DNA of 64,000 bases from Chromohalobacter nigrandesensis (GCF_023061285.1 NZ_JAKGAM010000004.1:124001-188000); one strand, 5' to 3'; positions 54,538 through 64,000 are shown, numbered from the stretch's first letter. The notes: generated by a model not told the origin, from the letters alone. Made by a program: numbers and translations.

Positions 54538-54554
54538 TATTCTTTGAAAGAATA
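54538..54554. promoter_or_regulatory. 17-bp palindrome upstream of cysI
   Basis: TATTCTTT-G-AAAGAATA, fully symmetric, in an AT-rich stretch 62 bp before the cysI start. It could bind a sulfur regulator such as CysB. A second inverted repeat GCAGGG/CCCTGC (54513-54531) lies closer to the gene. Confidence 0.4.
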
Positions 54555-54609
54555 AATAATAATAGCTTATTGCATTTATGTTATTAAAAAGGCCGTTCGA
54601 TGGTATCTC

Positions 54610-57600
54610 TCATTCGGGATCGTAGGACAGAACGGGTGACAACCAACGTTCGAGCTCCTTCAATGGCATTTGCTTGCGCGCCGCCAGCGATTCGACCTGA
54701 TCGCGTCCGATCTTGCCGGTAGAAAAGTATTTCGAGTGCGGATGGGAGAAGTACCAGCCTGAGACCGCCGCCGAAGGCCACATGGCGTAGTTGTCGGTCA
54801 GCTCGATGCCGGTCTTGGCGGTGGCATCCAGCAGCCGGAAGAGCGTGGCCTTCTCGGTATGGTCCGGGCAGGCGGGATAGCCGGGAGCAGGCCGAATGCC
54901 CTGGTACTTCTCGGCGATCAACGCGTCGTTGTCCAGGGTTTCATTGGGCACATACCCCCAGAATTCCTTGCGTACACGCTCGTGCATGCGTTCGGCGAAG
55001 GCTTCCGCAAGGCGATCGGCCAGGGCCTTGACCATGATGGCGTTGTAATCGTCGCCGGCCGCCTCGTATTGCTTTGCTAGCTCGTCCGCACCGTGCCCGG
55101 TGGTCACCGCGAAACCGCCGATCCAATCCTGCTTGCCGCTGGGCTCGCCGTTTTCCAGGTCACGCGGCGCGATGAAGTCGGCGAGGCTTTGGCAGACGCC
55201 GTCGCGGTTCTTGGTGGTCTGTTGGCGAATATGCTGCAGACGCTCGATCACCTCGCTGCGCGAAGTATCGGCATACACCTCGAGGCTATCGTCGTCGATG
55301 CTGTTGGCCGGCCACATGCCGATCACACCGCGCGCCGTTATGTGGCGTTCATCGACCAGCTTGTGAAGCATCGTCTGGGCATCGGCGAACAGGCTGCGGG
55401 CCGCCTCGCCGACGACCTTGTCCTCAAGAATCTTGGGGTACTTGCCGGACAACTGCCAGCTCATGAAAAAGGGCGTCCAGTCGATGCGCTCGACCAGTTC
55501 TTCCAAAGGATAATCGTCGAATACCTTGAGCCCGCTGAAGGTCGGTTCGGGCGGCGTGTAATCGGCCCAATCAAGAGCGGGACGGCGTTCGCGCGCCTCA
55601 CTGTAAGTGAGGTCGGCAGCCTTGGGGCGACGCTTGGCATTGCGCTCGCGAACCTTGTCGTATTCCTCGCGGATCTCGGTGACATAGGCTTCCTTGAGCC
55701 CTGGCGAGAGCAGCTTGCCGGCCACGCCCACGGCCCGGGAGGCATCGGCAACATAGATCACCGGGTGCTCGTAGCCGGGTTCGATCTTGACGGCCGTATG
55801 TGCCTTGGAGGTCGTGGCGCCGCCGATCAGCAACGGGATATCGAAGTTCTGGCGCTGCATTTCCTTGGCCACGTGGACCATCTCGTCCAGCGACGGTGTG
55901 ATCAGCCCGGAAAGACCGATGATATCGGCGTTATGCTCGCGCGCGGCGGCGAAGATCTTCTCCGCCGGTACCATCACGCCGAGGTCTATGACCTCGTAGT
56001 TGTTGCACTGCAGGACCACGCCGACGATGTTCTTGCCGATGTCATGCACGTCGCCCTTGACCGTGGCCATGACGATCTTGCCCTTGGCCTGTGTGCCCGC
56101 GCTCTTCTCGGCTTCGATGTAGGGGATGAGATAGGCGACCGCCTGTTTCATGACCCGCGCCGACTTGACCACCTGAGGCAGGAACATCTTGCCATCGCCG
56201 AACAGGTCGCCGACCACATTCATGCCATCCATCAACGGCCCTTCGATGACCTCGATGGGGCGCTCGGCACGTTGTCGGGCCAGTTCGGTGTCGTCCTCGA
56301 TATACGCGGTAATGCCCTTGATCAGGGCATGCTCGATGCGTTTCTCGACTTCCCAGCTACGCCATTCCAGGTCTTCTTTCTTCTCGCCGCCACTGCCGTC
56401 GCCCTTGTATTTGTCGGCAATGTCGAGCAGGCGTTCCGTGCCGTCGTCGCGCCGGTTGAGCACCACGTCCTCGACGGCCTCGCGCAGTTCGGCGGGGAGA
56501 TCGTCGTAGACCGCCAGTTGTCCGGCATTGACGATGCCCATGCTCAGGCCGGCCTTGATGGCGTGATAGAGGAATACCGAGTGGATCGCTTCACGCACCG
56601 CGTTGTTGCCGCGAAACGAGAACGAAACGTTGGAAACGCCGCCGGAAAGCATGGCGTGAGGTAGATGCTTGCGAATCCACTGCGAGGCTTCGATGAAGTC
56701 GACGGCGTAGTTGTTGTGCTCCTCGATGCCGGTGGCAATGGCGAAGATGTTGGGATCGAAGATGATGTCTTCGGCCGGGAAGCCGATATCATCGACCAGC
56801 AGGCGGTAGGCGCGCTCGCAAATCTGCGTCTTGCGCTGAAAGGTGTCCGCCTGGCCTTCTTCGTCGAAGGCCATGACCACGATGGCAGCCCCGTAGCGGC
56901 GGCAGGCCATGGCCTGGTGACGAAAGGCGTCTTCGCCTTCCTTGAGCGAGATCGAGTTGACCACCGACTTGCCCTGGACGCATTTGAGCCCCGCCTCGAT
57001 GATCTCCCACTTCGAGGAGTCGAGCATGATCGGCACGCGCGAGATATCCGGCTCCGAGGCGATCAGGTTCAGGAAGCGCACCATGGCGTCCTGGGACTCG
57101 AGCATGCCCTCGTCCATGTTGATGTCGATGACCTGGGCGCCGTTCTCGACCTGCTCCAGCGCCACTTCGAGAGCGGTGGTGTAGTCCTCATCCTTGATCA
57201 AGCGCTTGAAGCGCGCCGACCCAGTGACGTTGGTACGCTCGCCGACGTTGACGAACAGCGAGTCCGCTTCGATGTTGAACGGCTCCAACCCTGCGAGACG
57301 GCAGGCCTTGGGACGCTCGACGACATGGCGGGGCGCCAGCTCGCGAACCGCCTCGCGAATGGCGGCAATATGCTCCGGGGCGGTACCGCAACAGCCGCCG
57401 ATGATATTGACCATGCCGCTTTCGGCGAATTCACGCACGATCGCTGCCATTTCATCGGCGGTCTGATCGTATTCACCGAACTCGTTGGGCAGCCCCGCAT
57501 TGGGGTGCGCCGAAACGAAGGTATCGGCCTTGTGGGAGAGTTCTTCGAGATAGGGCCGCAGTTCCGCCGCGCCGAGGGCGCAGTTGAGCCCCACGGACAG

Positions 57601-58347
57601 CGGTTGAGCATGGCGGATCGAGTTCCAGAACGCTTCGGTGGTCTGTCCGGAAAGCGTGCGCCCCGAGGCGTCGGTGATAGTGCCCGAGATCATCACCGGC
57701 CAACGTTCGCCGCGCGCCTCGAACAGCGTTTCGAGCGCATAGATGGCGGCCTTGGCGTTGAGCGTGTCGAAGATGGTCTCGATCATGAACAGGTCGACAC
57801 CGCCGTCGATCAGGGCGTCGGCCGCCTCGTAGTAGTTGTCGAACAACTGATCGAACGTGACATTGCGCTTGGCAGGGTCGTTGACATCCGGTGAGAGTGA
57901 CGCCGTGCGCGAGGTTGGCCCCAGCACGCCGGCGACATAGCGGGGCACGCCGGTTTCCGATCCCATCGCCTCGCAGACATCCTTGGCCAGGCGCGCCGCT
58001 TCGCGGTTGATCTCCGGCACCAGGGCCTGCATGCCGTAATCGGATTGCGACAATTGGGTGCTGTTGAAGGTGTTGGTCTCGACGATATCCGCGCCGGCTT
58101 CGAGATAGGCGCGATGAATGTCGCGTACCACATCGGGCCGGGTCAGCACCAACAAGTCATTGTTGCCCTTGAGATCGCTCGGCCAGTCAGCGAAGCGCTG
58201 TCCCCGGAAGTCGTCTTCATCCAGCTCGTAGCCCTGCAGCATGGTGCCCATGCCACCATCGAGGATCATGATGCGCCGTGCCAGCTGTTCATGGAGCGAC
58301 GAGAACGAAGCGGCGAGTGTTAATGACGAAGCAGTGGCGGCAGGCAT
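54610..58347 (-). CDS. metH: Cobalamin-dependent methionine synthase
   Basis: Methylates homocysteine from methyltetrahydrofolate through B12. 1245 residues, the full four-module enzyme. Homocysteine module (about 20-340) with zinc cysteines in [13 protein letters not shown]; folate module with [14 protein letters not shown]12 module with the His-on motif [15 protein letters not shown]-terminal AdoMet reactivation module with [11 protein letters not shown]. No cobalamin or SAH riboswitch is recognisable in the 215 bp upstream. Confidence 0.97.
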   Translation of the reverse strand: MPAATASSLTLAASFSSLHEQLARRIMILDGGMGTMLQGYELDEDDFRGQRFADWPSDLKGNNDLLVLTRPDVVRDIHRAYLEAGADIVETNTFNSTQLSQSDYGMQALVPEINREAARLAKDVCEAMGSETGVPRYVAGVLGPTSRTASLSPDVNDPAKRNVTFDQLFDNYYEAADALIDGGVDLFMIETIFDTLNAKAAIYALETLFEARGERWPVMISGTITDASGRTLSGQTTEAFWNSIRHAQPLSVGLNCALGAAELRPYLEELSHKADTFVSAHPNAGLPNEFGEYDQTADEMAAIVREFAESGMVNIIGGCCGTAPEHIAAIREAVRELAPRHVVERPKACRLAGLEPFNIEADSLFVNVGERTNVTGSARFKRLIKDEDYTTALEVALEQVENGAQVIDINMDEGMLESQDAMVRFLNLIASEPDISRVPIMLDSSKWEIIEAGLKCVQGKSVVNSISLKEGEDAFRHQAMACRRYGAAIVVMAFDEEGQADTFQRKTQICERAYRLLVDDIGFPAEDIIFDPNIFAIATGIEEHNNYAVDFIEASQWIRKHLPHAMLSGGVSNVSFSFRGNNAVREAIHSVFLYHAIKAGLSMGIVNAGQLAVYDDLPAELREAVEDVVLNRRDDGTERLLDIADKYKGDGSGGEKKEDLEWRSWEVEKRIEHALIKGITAYIEDDTELARQRAERPIEVIEGPLMDGMNVVGDLFGDGKMFLPQVVKSARVMKQAVAYLIPYIEAEKSAGTQAKGKIVMATVKGDVHDIGKNIVGVVLQCNNYEVIDLGVMVPAEKIFAAAREHNADIIGLSGLITPSLDEMVHVAKEMQRQNFDIPLLIGGATTSKAHTAVKIEPGYEHPVIYVADASRAVGVAGKLLSPGLKEAYVTEIREEYDKVRERNAKRRPKAADLTYSEARERRPALDWADYTPPEPTFSGLKVFDDYPLEELVERIDWTPFFMSWQLSGKYPKILEDKVVGEAARSLFADAQTMLHKLVDERHITARGVIGMWPANSIDDDSLEVYADTSRSEVIERLQHIRQQTTKNRDGVCQSLADFIAPRDLENGEPSGKQDWIGGFAVTTGHGADELAKQYEAAGDDYNAIMVKALADRLAEAFAERMHERVRKEFWGYVPNETLDNDALIAEKYQGIRPAPGYPACPDHTEKATLFRLLDATAKTGIELTDNYAMWPSAAVSGWYFSHPHSKYFSTGKIGRDQVESLAARKQMPLKELERWLSPVLSYDPE

Positions 58348-58562
58348 GTCAGCGTATTTCTCCAGCGGGATCCGAGCGATAGAACGAACGTCAGCGAGAC
58401 AGACTCGAGGCCAATGTCACGCAGGCGGTATAAGAACCGGGGATGGTACCAGAAGCGCCGCAATGTGGGCAGTCGCCAAGACCCAGCAAAATACTCGGGA
58501 TTGTGTCGGGCGACACTTTTTCATACCATGAAGGCAACATCTCAGGTAGAGAGTAACGTGTT

Positions 58563-59153
58563 ATGAGCCAGCCCATCCAAATCACCGACAACGCTCAGGA
58601 ATATCTTGCCGAGCTGTTGGCCAAGCAGAACGTCGAAGGCATCGCGGTGCGCATCTTCATCACCCAGCCGGGGACGCCATACGCCGAGACCTGTCTGGCT
58701 TACTGCCGGCCGGGTGAGGAAGAGCCGAGCGACGAAAGGCTCGACCTGGACAAGATCACGGTATATCTCGAGAAGAACAGCATCGCGTTTCTCGAAGAGG
58801 CAGTGGTTGACTTCAATGCGGACCGCATGGGCGGCCAGCTGACCATCAAGGCGCCCAATGCCAAGATGCCGCAGGTCAACGCCGACAGCCCGCTTGAGGA
58901 TCGTGTCAATTACATTCTTTACAGCGAAATCAATCCCGGCCTGGCGGCGCATGGGGGTGAAGTTCGTCTGATACAGTTGACCGAGGAAAACTTCGCCGTG
59001 CTGCAGTTCGGCGGCGGTTGCCAAGGGTGCGCTGCGGTCGATATAACCCTTAAAGACGGGGTCGAGAAGACGCTGGTCGAGCGCATTCCCGAACTGGTCG
59101 GTATCCGTGACGTCACCGACCATACCGATGATACCAACGCCTATTATCGCTGA
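58563..59153 (+). CDS. nfuA: Fe-S cluster carrier NfuA
   Basis: Transfers [4Fe-4S] clusters to target enzymes. 196 residues: a degenerate A-type scaffold domain at the N-terminus and an NifU-like C-terminal domain with Cys153 and Cys156 in [11 protein letters not shown]. It is divergent from metH. A stable terminator lies 50 bp downstream. Confidence 0.95.
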   Translation: MSQPIQITDNAQEYLAELLAKQNVEGIAVRIFITQPGTPYAETCLAYCRPGEEEPSDERLDLDKITVYLEKNSIAFLEEAVVDFNADRMGGQLTIKAPNAKMPQVNADSPLEDRVNYILYSEINPGLAAHGGEVRLIQLTEENFAVLQFGGGCQGCAAVDITLKDGVEKTLVERIPELVGIRDVTDHTDDTNAYYR

Positions 59154-59202
59154 TCGACGCTAGCCGCGACCACTCTTGGTTGCAACAGCTCTGAACCAGC
59201 CT

Positions 59203-59234
59203 CGAAAGCCCGCCATGTGCGGGCTTTCGTTATT
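59203..59234 (+). terminator. Terminator of nfuA
   Basis: CGAAAGCCCGC/GCGGGCTTTCG with a five-base loop (59203-59229), then TTATTT. Confidence 0.85.
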
Positions 59235-59271
59235 TCGAAGGTTGCCGCCCGAGAAGCATCCGCGTTTCGGA

Positions 59272-60237
59272 TTAGACGACGAAGGGCGGCAGTGGTAGGC
59301 GTGCCAGTTTTTCGCGCAGCTCCCGATTGATGGCGTGCTGCTGCTCGAGCTCGCGCTCCGCCCGCCGGTTGTCGCTTTGTATCTGCTGTAGCTGGCCCTG
59401 ACTTTCCCGCAATTTGTTTTCCAATGCCTGCCGTTGCGTAGTTTCGCTGCGCGCTTTTTCTTCCAGTGCCGTGTAGTGGCGACGTTGCTCAGCGAGCTCT
59501 GTCTGCACACGCTCGAATTTCTGTTCCAGCGACGCAGCGTGTTTCTGGGCCTGCTTCTCGATATTCTGGCGTTCCTGACGCGCGTCATCGAGAAGCCCCA
59601 TCAAGCGTGCTTCCGCCGCTTCGTGGCGCTGTTCTTCCTGTTGTAGCTGCGTTTGATGCTCACGTGAGAGCTCTGTCATGGCATCGCGGTGCTCGCTGCG
59701 AGCGGTTTCCAGGTGGCGCTGATGTTTCTGGCATTCCTCGTCGAGCTGCTGCACGCGCCGTGCCTGCTGGGTTTCCTGCTGATGGGCCGCTTGCAGCTCG
59801 CTTTGCGCGTTGGCCAGTTGCATCGTCTTTTCTTCCAGCCGTGCCTGGGCCTGCTCGAAATGCGTATTCAACGCTGCCAGGCGCTCCTCGGCGTCTGCGG
59901 CCTTGCGCGCGGCGGATTGGGCCTCGGTTTGCGCCTCTTCGACACGCTGATCGGCCTCCTGGCGATAATGTGCCAGCGACTCCGCCGCCAGCGCCTGGGC
60001 CTTTTCCCAGAGATCCGTCATCCATGCCTGCAGCGCCTCCGGCGGGGTATCGCTCGCCGTGACATCGCGGTTCCGCTCCCGCCGCAATCGCCATTCCCGC
60101 AAGTGATCGCTGATGGTCGTGAAGCTTCCCGTGCCCAGGATGTCGCGAATCTTCTGGACGGTGGGCGCGTCGTTTTGACGTAGCAGCGTATCGATCGCGC
60201 GCTGCACGTCCTCGTATTGAATGCCGTTGCGGGCCAT
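59272..60237 (-). CDS. KfrA-like DNA-binding coiled-coil protein
   Basis: 321 residues. An N-terminal KfrA_N-type DNA-binding domain (1-115: YEDVQRAIDTLLRQNDAPTVQKIRDILGTGSFTTI) is followed by an almost continuous alpha-helical coiled coil (about 90-305) rich in Gln, Glu and Ala. KfrA of IncP plasmids binds its own promoter and polymerises along DNA for partition. Chromosomal copies are little studied. Divergent from a tyrosine recombinase gene across an AT-rich palindromic region. Confidence 0.82.
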   Translation of the reverse strand: MARNGIQYEDVQRAIDTLLRQNDAPTVQKIRDILGTGSFTTISDHLREWRLRRERNRDVTASDTPPEALQAWMTDLWEKAQALAAESLAHYRQEADQRVEEAQTEAQSAARKAADAEERLAALNTHFEQAQARLEEKTMQLANAQSELQAAHQQETQQARRVQQLDEECQKHQRHLETARSEHRDAMTELSREHQTQLQQEEQRHEAAEARLMGLLDDARQERQNIEKQAQKHAASLEQKFERVQTELAEQRRHYTALEEKARSETTQRQALENKLRESQGQLQQIQSDNRRAERELEQQHAINRELREKLARLPLPPFVV

Positions 60238-60357
60238 GTCGAGTCCTCTGTACCGGGCGCCATACAGGGCGTTGGATTACTCTTCACAGCATACCTCGTT
60301 ACCCGCAATTGGCCAATATTACATTAAACGTAATACGTAAAATACATTATGAAATTT

Positions 60358-60398
60358 CCAATAAATTCAAGATTACGCGCATTATCTTGAATTATTGG
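60358..60398. repeat. Long inverted repeat between kfrA-like gene and recombinase
   Basis: CCAATAAATTCAAGAT (60358-60373) against ATCTTGAATTATTGG (60384-60398), 15 paired positions with one bulged A and a 10-bp centre. The region also has several ACGTAA/TTACGT half-sites (60325-60345, 60374, 60399). It is a natural candidate for the KfrA operator or a recombinase core site. Confidence 0.7.
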
Positions 60399-60449
60399 AC
60401 GTAATATCGGAGACTCGCGGCAATAAAGACACAGAAGGCACCAGGCGTC

Positions 60450-61682
60450 ATGCAGGACGAGCGAGGGCAGAAGCCGAAAGAACAGCAGGAAGGACGACTC
60501 GAGGCGATCATCGCCCTCGAAACCGGTATCGCCTCGGCGCCGCCAGAAGCGACGCCGAGAGAGGTTGGGAGCGAGATCGAGGGCCAGCGCGCGAGGCGTA
60601 GTGCACATATCTCGGCGCGTACCGATGTGGACGCCATCGCACTCTGGTTGCGCGAATTCGAGTCGAGCCCCCAGACATGGCGCGCCTATCGCAAGGAAGC
60701 CGAGCGCTTGCTGTTGTGGCTTCAGCGGCGTGGCGAAGGGTTGGGAGACATACGCCGTGACACACTGGATGCTTACGAACGATTCCTGGCCGACCCGCAA
60801 CCGGCATCACGCTGGGTAGGGCCGTCGCGTCCACGTGCCGATTTGAATTGGCGGCCATTCCGGCAGCCATTATCGGCGGCCAGTCGACGTCAGTCTTTGG
60901 TCATTCTGCAAGGCATGTTCGCCTGGCTAGTCGAGGCGGGATGGCTCGAGCACAATCCGTTTCGGCTGATGCGCGACAAACGTCGGCGCATGGACAATCG
61001 CAGCGAACGTATCGAGCGTTATCTCGAGCGAGCGCTATGGCAGCGCTTCTGGGCGTGGTTGCAAACGCCGCCGTCACCGCAGGCCGGTGACGGCGCCTAT
61101 TATCGTTGGGCACGGCGGCGTTTCTTGTTCGGCTTTGCTTACCTGCTGGCACCGCGACTCGGTGAAGTGGCTCAGGCGCGCATGGGCGACTTCATCCAGC
61201 GCGAAGGGCGCTGGTGGTGGCGGGTCGTGGGGAAGGGCGACAAGCTTGCCGAGGTACCGGTGCCACCGGACATGATGACGCTGCTCGCGGAGTGGCGAAT
61301 GACGCTGGGCGTGTCACCGCAGCCTGAACCCGACGACACCACGCCGTTGCTGCGCGCACTGGATGGCCGGCGCGGGGTAGGGGATAACCAGCTCTATCGG
61401 CTGATTCGCGAGACATTTCGGGCGGGGTACCAAGCTCTTGACGACCTGCCTGAGCCCACGCGCGCGCCGCTACAAAAGGCTACTCCCCACTGGCTGCGCC
61501 ACACTGCCTTGACCCATCAGGCGCAGGCCGGCGTGGAGTTGCGCTATCTGGCGCATACCGCCCGCCATGCGCGCCTGGATACCACCGCGCGCTACCTGCA
61601 CGCCGAGGCTGAAGAGTGGCATCGTCAATTGGCACATCACCGGCTCACGGACGCCGACACGCATGATGATGGCACGTTATAA
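60450..61682 (+). CDS. Tyrosine recombinase/integrase
   Basis: 410 residues. The SAM-like core-binding domain (about 60-170) precedes a catalytic domain that is complete: Arg236 (LAPRLGE), Lys265 (GKGDK), His347 and Arg350 (HWLRH), His373 and nucleophile Tyr382 (TTARYLHAE). It carries an unusual 55-residue N-terminal extension rich in Glu and Arg. No phage or plasmid genes flank it and the neighbours are housekeeping, so it may act on the chromosome. The ATG at 60450 has only a weak AGG. Confidence 0.87.
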   Translation: MQDERGQKPKEQQEGRLEAIIALETGIASAPPEATPREVGSEIEGQRARRSAHISARTDVDAIALWLREFESSPQTWRAYRKEAERLLLWLQRRGEGLGDIRRDTLDAYERFLADPQPASRWVGPSRPRADLNWRPFRQPLSAASRRQSLVILQGMFAWLVEAGWLEHNPFRLMRDKRRRMDNRSERIERYLERALWQRFWAWLQTPPSPQAGDGAYYRWARRRFLFGFAYLLAPRLGEVAQARMGDFIQREGRWWWRVVGKGDKLAEVPVPPDMMTLLAEWRMTLGVSPQPEPDDTTPLLRALDGRRGVGDNQLYRLIRETFRAGYQALDDLPEPTRAPLQKATPHWLRHTALTHQAQAGVELRYLAHTARHARLDTTARYLHAEAEEWHRQLAHHRLTDADTHDDGTL

Positions 61683-61683
61683 T
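61654..61683 (+). promoter_or_regulatory. Probable promoter of sufE inside the recombinase gene end
   Basis: -35 CCGACA (61654-61659), 18-bp spacer, consensus -10 TATAAT (61678-61683). The -10 overlaps the recombinase stop codon and is 26 bp before the sufE start. Confidence 0.5.
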
Positions 61684-61709
61684 GGGTGATCGATTTGCGA
61701 GGAGGGCGC

Positions 61710-62120
61710 ATGACAGCACGCGAAGCACAAGCCGAACTGGCAGATGAGTTCGCCATATTCGATAACTGGATGGATCGCTACCAGTACATCATCGACATGG
61801 GCAAGCAGTTGCCGGCATTCCCTGAGTCGTTGAAAAGCGACGACACCAAGATTCAGGGATGTCAGTCCAATGTCTGGATTCACGACCGCCTGGAGGATGG
61901 CCGGCTGCATTTCGATGCAACCTCCGACGCCGCCATCGTTTCGGGGTTGATCGCCGTACTGCTGCGGATCTACAACGACCGGCCCCCCAGTGAGATTCAG
62001 GCGACGCCGCCGGACTTCCTGGGCGAGCTTGGCCTCGACAAGCATTTGTCGCCGACACGCAGCAATGGGCTGCATGCCATGCTCGATCGTATCTATACGG
62101 TGGCCAAGCAAGCCGCCTAG
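61710..62120 (+). CDS. sufE: SufE/CsdE-family sulfur acceptor
   Basis: 136 residues. The sulfur-accepting Cys51 is in KIQGCQSNVWI, and the block FDNWMDRYQYIIDMGKQLP is typical. It accepts persulfide from a SufS/CsdA-type desulfurase; no desulfurase is adjacent, so SufE versus CsdE is not decided. GAGGAGG precedes the ATG at 61710, five bases apart. Confidence 0.88.
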   Translation: MTAREAQAELADEFAIFDNWMDRYQYIIDMGKQLPAFPESLKSDDTKIQGCQSNVWIHDRLEDGRLHFDATSDAAIVSGLIAVLLRIYNDRPPSEIQATPPDFLGELGLDKHLSPTRSNGLHAMLDRIYTVAKQAA

Positions 62121-62159
62121 CTTGGCTGAAGGGTGAGTTGCTGGAAAAGTGGAGGGCCG

Positions 62160-62447
62160 TCAGTGTGTATCGGAACGCTCGTGGTCGGCGCAAGAGCCAC
62201 AGTCGCCTGGTCCGGGCGGCACGGGGTCGACGCCGCCGGGATGACCGGGATGACATTTCAGAATCCGCTTGAGCGCCAGCCAACTGCCTTTCAGCGGGCC
62301 ATGGATCTGGATGGCCTCCACTGCATATTGCGAGCAGCTGGGCCAGAAGCGGCAGCGCGGGCCGAGCAAAGGGCTGATAACGTATTGATAGCCGCGTAGC
62401 AGCCCGATCATGAGGCCCGAAAGGCACTTGCCGAGAAGGCGACGCAT
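62160..62447 (-). CDS. yidD: Membrane protein insertion efficiency factor YidD
   Basis: 95 residues with an amphipathic N-terminal helix and the family signature [16 protein letters not shown]; the C-terminus has [13 protein letters not shown]. YidD usually lies between rnpA and yidC; here it is three bases downstream of hisI, so it may be a relocated copy. A longer in-frame ORF to 62741 is a shadow of hisI. Confidence 0.88.
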   Translation of the reverse strand: MRRLLGKCLSGLMIGLLRGYQYVISPLLGPRCRFWPSCSQYAVEAIQIHGPLKGSWLALKRILKCHPGHPGGVDPVPPGPGDCGSCADHERSDTH

Positions 62448-62449
62448 GG

Positions 62450-62890
62450 CTAACGCTGGTCGTAGAGCTCGGCGGGATCGATCAGCGGGGCGCTGTCGAT
62501 TTCCGCCGTTTCCTGGCCCAGCGCGATGTAGAAGCAACTGCGCCGCCCGGTGTGGCACGCAGGGCCTTGCTGATCGACGCTCAGCAGCAGAGTATCGCCG
62601 TCGCAGTCGAGATGTGCCGCCACTAGACGTTGAACCTGCCCGGAGGATTCGCCCTTGCGCCACGGCTTGCCACGCGAGCGGGACCAGTAGCAGACACGCC
62701 CGGTCGCCAGCGTTTCCTCCAGCGCGGCCCGGTTCATCCACGCCATCATCAACACCTCGCCGCTCTCATGCTGCTGCGCAATGGCGGGAATCAGCCCGTC
62801 ATCGTTCCAGCGCGCGGCGTCGAGCAGGGCGCTCGTCGATTCGTGCCTGCCTTGCGCGGCCGGCTCGAGTTGCTTGTAGAGATCGGTCAT
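62450..62890 (-). CDS. hisI: Phosphoribosyl-AMP cyclohydrolase
   Basis: Third step of histidine biosynthesis, a stand-alone PRA-CH domain of 146 residues. Zinc and active-site residues: [29 protein letters not shown]. An ATG at 62911 would add seven residues; neither start has a clear ribosome binding site. Confidence 0.9.
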   Translation of the reverse strand: MTDLYKQLEPAAQGRHESTSALLDAARWNDDGLIPAIAQQHESGEVLMMAWMNRAALEETLATGRVCYWSRSRGKPWRKGESSGQVQRLVAAHLDCDGDTLLLSVDQQGPACHTGRRSCFYIALGQETAEIDSAPLIDPAELYDQR

Positions 62891-62918
62891 GGCATGTCGT
62901 CGCTTTGGCATGGATGAG

Positions 62919-63368
62919 TTAAGCGGATACTTGCTCGGTGCACGATGCACACAAGCCCAGCAGTTCGATAGTTTGGCGCTCGATCCGGTAGCCTTGTTGA
63001 CGGGCTATCTGGGTCAGTTGCTCGTTGACGTCGTCGAGGTGCAATTCGTCTACACGCCCGCACGAACGGCATATCAGTAACTGAAAGCCATGTACGTGCT
63101 CGGGGCAGGGACAGGCGACATAGGCATTGAGCGACTCGATGCGATGCACCAGGCCTTGCTCGATGAGAAACTCCAGCGCGCGATAAATGGTTGGAGGGCG
63201 CGCCGAGGCATGCTCTGTGGCAAGACGGTCGAGCAGGTCATAGGCCTTGAGGCCGCCAGGCGAGGTGGCGATCATTTCCAGGACACGTCGCCGTATCGGG
63301 GTGAAGCGCGCACCGTGCTTTTGGCACTGGCGTTCCGCCTGAGTCAGTAGTGCATGGGGGTCGAGCAT
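62919..63368 (-). CDS. zur: Zinc uptake regulator Zur (Fur family)
   Basis: 149 residues. Winged helix with ARPPTIYRALEFLIEQGLVHRIES; structural zinc pairs Cys100/Cys103 (ICRSCG) and Cys140/Cys143 (LCASCTE). The spacing and the YVACPCPEHVHG loop are Zur-like rather than Fur. Represses zinc importers when zinc is bound. The ATG at 63368 gives the family start; the ribosome binding site is weak. Confidence 0.9.
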   Translation of the reverse strand: MLDPHALLTQAERQCQKHGARFTPIRRRVLEMIATSPGGLKAYDLLDRLATEHASARPPTIYRALEFLIEQGLVHRIESLNAYVACPCPEHVHGFQLLICRSCGRVDELHLDDVNEQLTQIARQQGYRIERQTIELLGLCASCTEQVSA

Positions 63369-63453
63369 CGCAACACCATCGTTCTCGGTAGTGCGGAGCA
63401 TTCTACGCCGTTGCCCCGGACGGGGCCAGACGCGCTCCGGCTCCCGCGCTCGA

Positions 63454-64000
63454 TCATGCAGAACTGGCCAGTTCTCCCTCGCGTGCGAAATGTTGCTGCG
63501 CGAAGGCGACACGTGCCTCGACCGAACGTGTCTCGGCCTGCTTCTCGATCAGATCCAGGCGCCGTCTTAGCCCTTCGCCATTGGCCATCTGAATGGCCAG
63601 CCCCGGGCGCGCATTGAGCTCGAGCAGCATCGGGCCATGATGGCGGTCGAGCACCATATCGGTACCCAGATAACCGAGCCCGGTCATTTCATAGCAACTG
63701 GCGGCCAGATGGAGTAGGGCATCCCAGCCTGGAACGTACAGTGAAGCCAGGCCGTGGCCGGTGTCGGGATGGTCTTCGCGGGGGCGATTGAACTGCACGC
63801 CTCGCAAGGCCGCCCCCGTGGTGATGTCGAGTCCCACGCCAACCGCGCCCTGGTGCAGGTTGGCCTTGCCATCCGATGCCGCCGTGGAAAGGCGCATCAT
63901 CGCCATGACCGGATATCCGCGGAAGATGATGACGCGGATATCGGGCACGCCTTCGTAGGTGTACGCGGCAAAGACTTCGTCGAAGGCGATCAATGACTCG
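63454..64000 (-). CDS. RimK-type alpha-L-glutamate ligase-like protein (5' end outside window)
   Basis: At least 181 residues, ATP-grasp fold; the start lies right of the window. RVIIFRGYPVMAMMRLSTAASDGKANLHQGAVGVGLD and the Mg-site MLLELNARPGLAIQMANGEGL are family blocks. Members form a RimK-related branch often linked to an osmotically or membrane-related partner; the substrate is unknown. Confidence 0.82.
   Translation of the reverse strand, partial: ESLIAFDEVFAAYTYEGVPDIRVIIFRGYPVMAMMRLSTAASDGKANLHQGAVGVGLDITTGAALRGVQFNRPREDHPDTGHGLASLYVPGWDALLHLAASCYEMTGLGYLGTDMVLDRHHGPMLLELNARPGLAIQMANGEGLRRRLDLIEKQAETRSVEARVAFAQQHFAREGELASSA

Noticed and set aside
53436-57894. Long plus-strand open frames opposite cysI and metH (383, 523 and 409 codons)
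   Set aside because: All are antisense to well-conserved enzymes and have no recognisable domains or ribosome binding sites.
58503-58521. Hairpin GTGTCG-GG-CGACAC followed by five T upstream of nfuA
   Set aside because: The two-base loop is sterically poor and the effective stem is only about five pairs; no transcript is known to end there.

Overview
The window looks like a chromosomal stretch of a moderately halophilic gammaproteobacterium of the Halomonadaceae (Chromohalobacter or Halomonas type). This rests on three things: a GC-rich genome with GTG and TTG starts, acidic secreted proteins beside a ProVWX osmoprotectant importer, and gene order shared with Enterobacteria in places (mltD-gloB-yafS-rnhA-dnaQ). 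The genus is an inference. Most of the window is conserved core genome. There is no CRISPR array, no rRNA and no insertion sequence, and only one recombinase gene.

Layout. 1-5.4 kb: the peptide/microcin-C type importer yejABEF on the minus strand, with yejF running off the left edge. 5.5-10.6 kb: mltD and gloB (minus), then yafS-rnhA-dnaQ-nudC (plus). 10.6-14.4 kb: an SCP2 protein, sohB, an ArsR regulator, yhhQ (queuosine precursor transporter) behind a candidate preQ1-like pseudoknot, and ybfF. 14.5-17.3 kb: a thiZXY thiamine-precursor importer led by a clear TPP riboswitch, followed by a degenerate kinase-fold gene on the other strand. 18.2-22.4 kb: a CvrA-type antiporter, a zinc-ribbon protein, a phosphatase, tRNA-Ser(UGA) and a YccA-family membrane protein. 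22.5-24.9 kb: a probable unannotated small RNA, tusDCBE for tRNA 2-thiouridine, a 13-bp tandem repeat and acpH.

24.9-37.6 kb is a molybdenum/formate block. It holds moeA, moaB and a DUF1244 gene, then a complete membrane-bound Cys-type formate dehydrogenase operon (DUF3305, DUF3306, multi-cluster ferredoxin, TorD-like chaperone, small Tat protein, fdhA, fdhB, fdhC). Divergent from it are fdhD and an HTH/periplasmic-binding-protein-like regulator. The molybdopterin genes supply the cofactor and FdhD sulfurates it. 37.7-44 kb: an APC permease, an XRE-cupin regulator, an HDAC-family deacylase and a Pat-type lysine acetyltransferase. 44-47.4 kb: proVWX. 47.4-52.8 kb: pdxH, a DUF2069 gene, wrbA, a frameshifted arsC-like gene, yihY, a membrane-anchored gamma-glutamylcyclotransferase and smrA. 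52.3-58.3 kb: a sulfite reductase with its DUF934 partner and metH, i.e. sulfur assimilation and methionine. 58.5-64 kb: nfuA, a divergent kfrA-like/tyrosine-recombinase pair, sufE, yidD, hisI, zur and the start-less end of a RimK-type ligase gene.

The most notable non-textbook items are the 86-nt small RNA candidate at 22537-22622 (consensus promoter, 5' hairpin, open linker, strong terminator), the preQ1-like pseudoknot over the yhhQ ribosome binding site, the kfrA/recombinase pair with its AT-rich palindrome, a pair of 21-bp inverted repeats beside the formate dehydrogenase genes, and the single-base disruption of the arsC-like gene.
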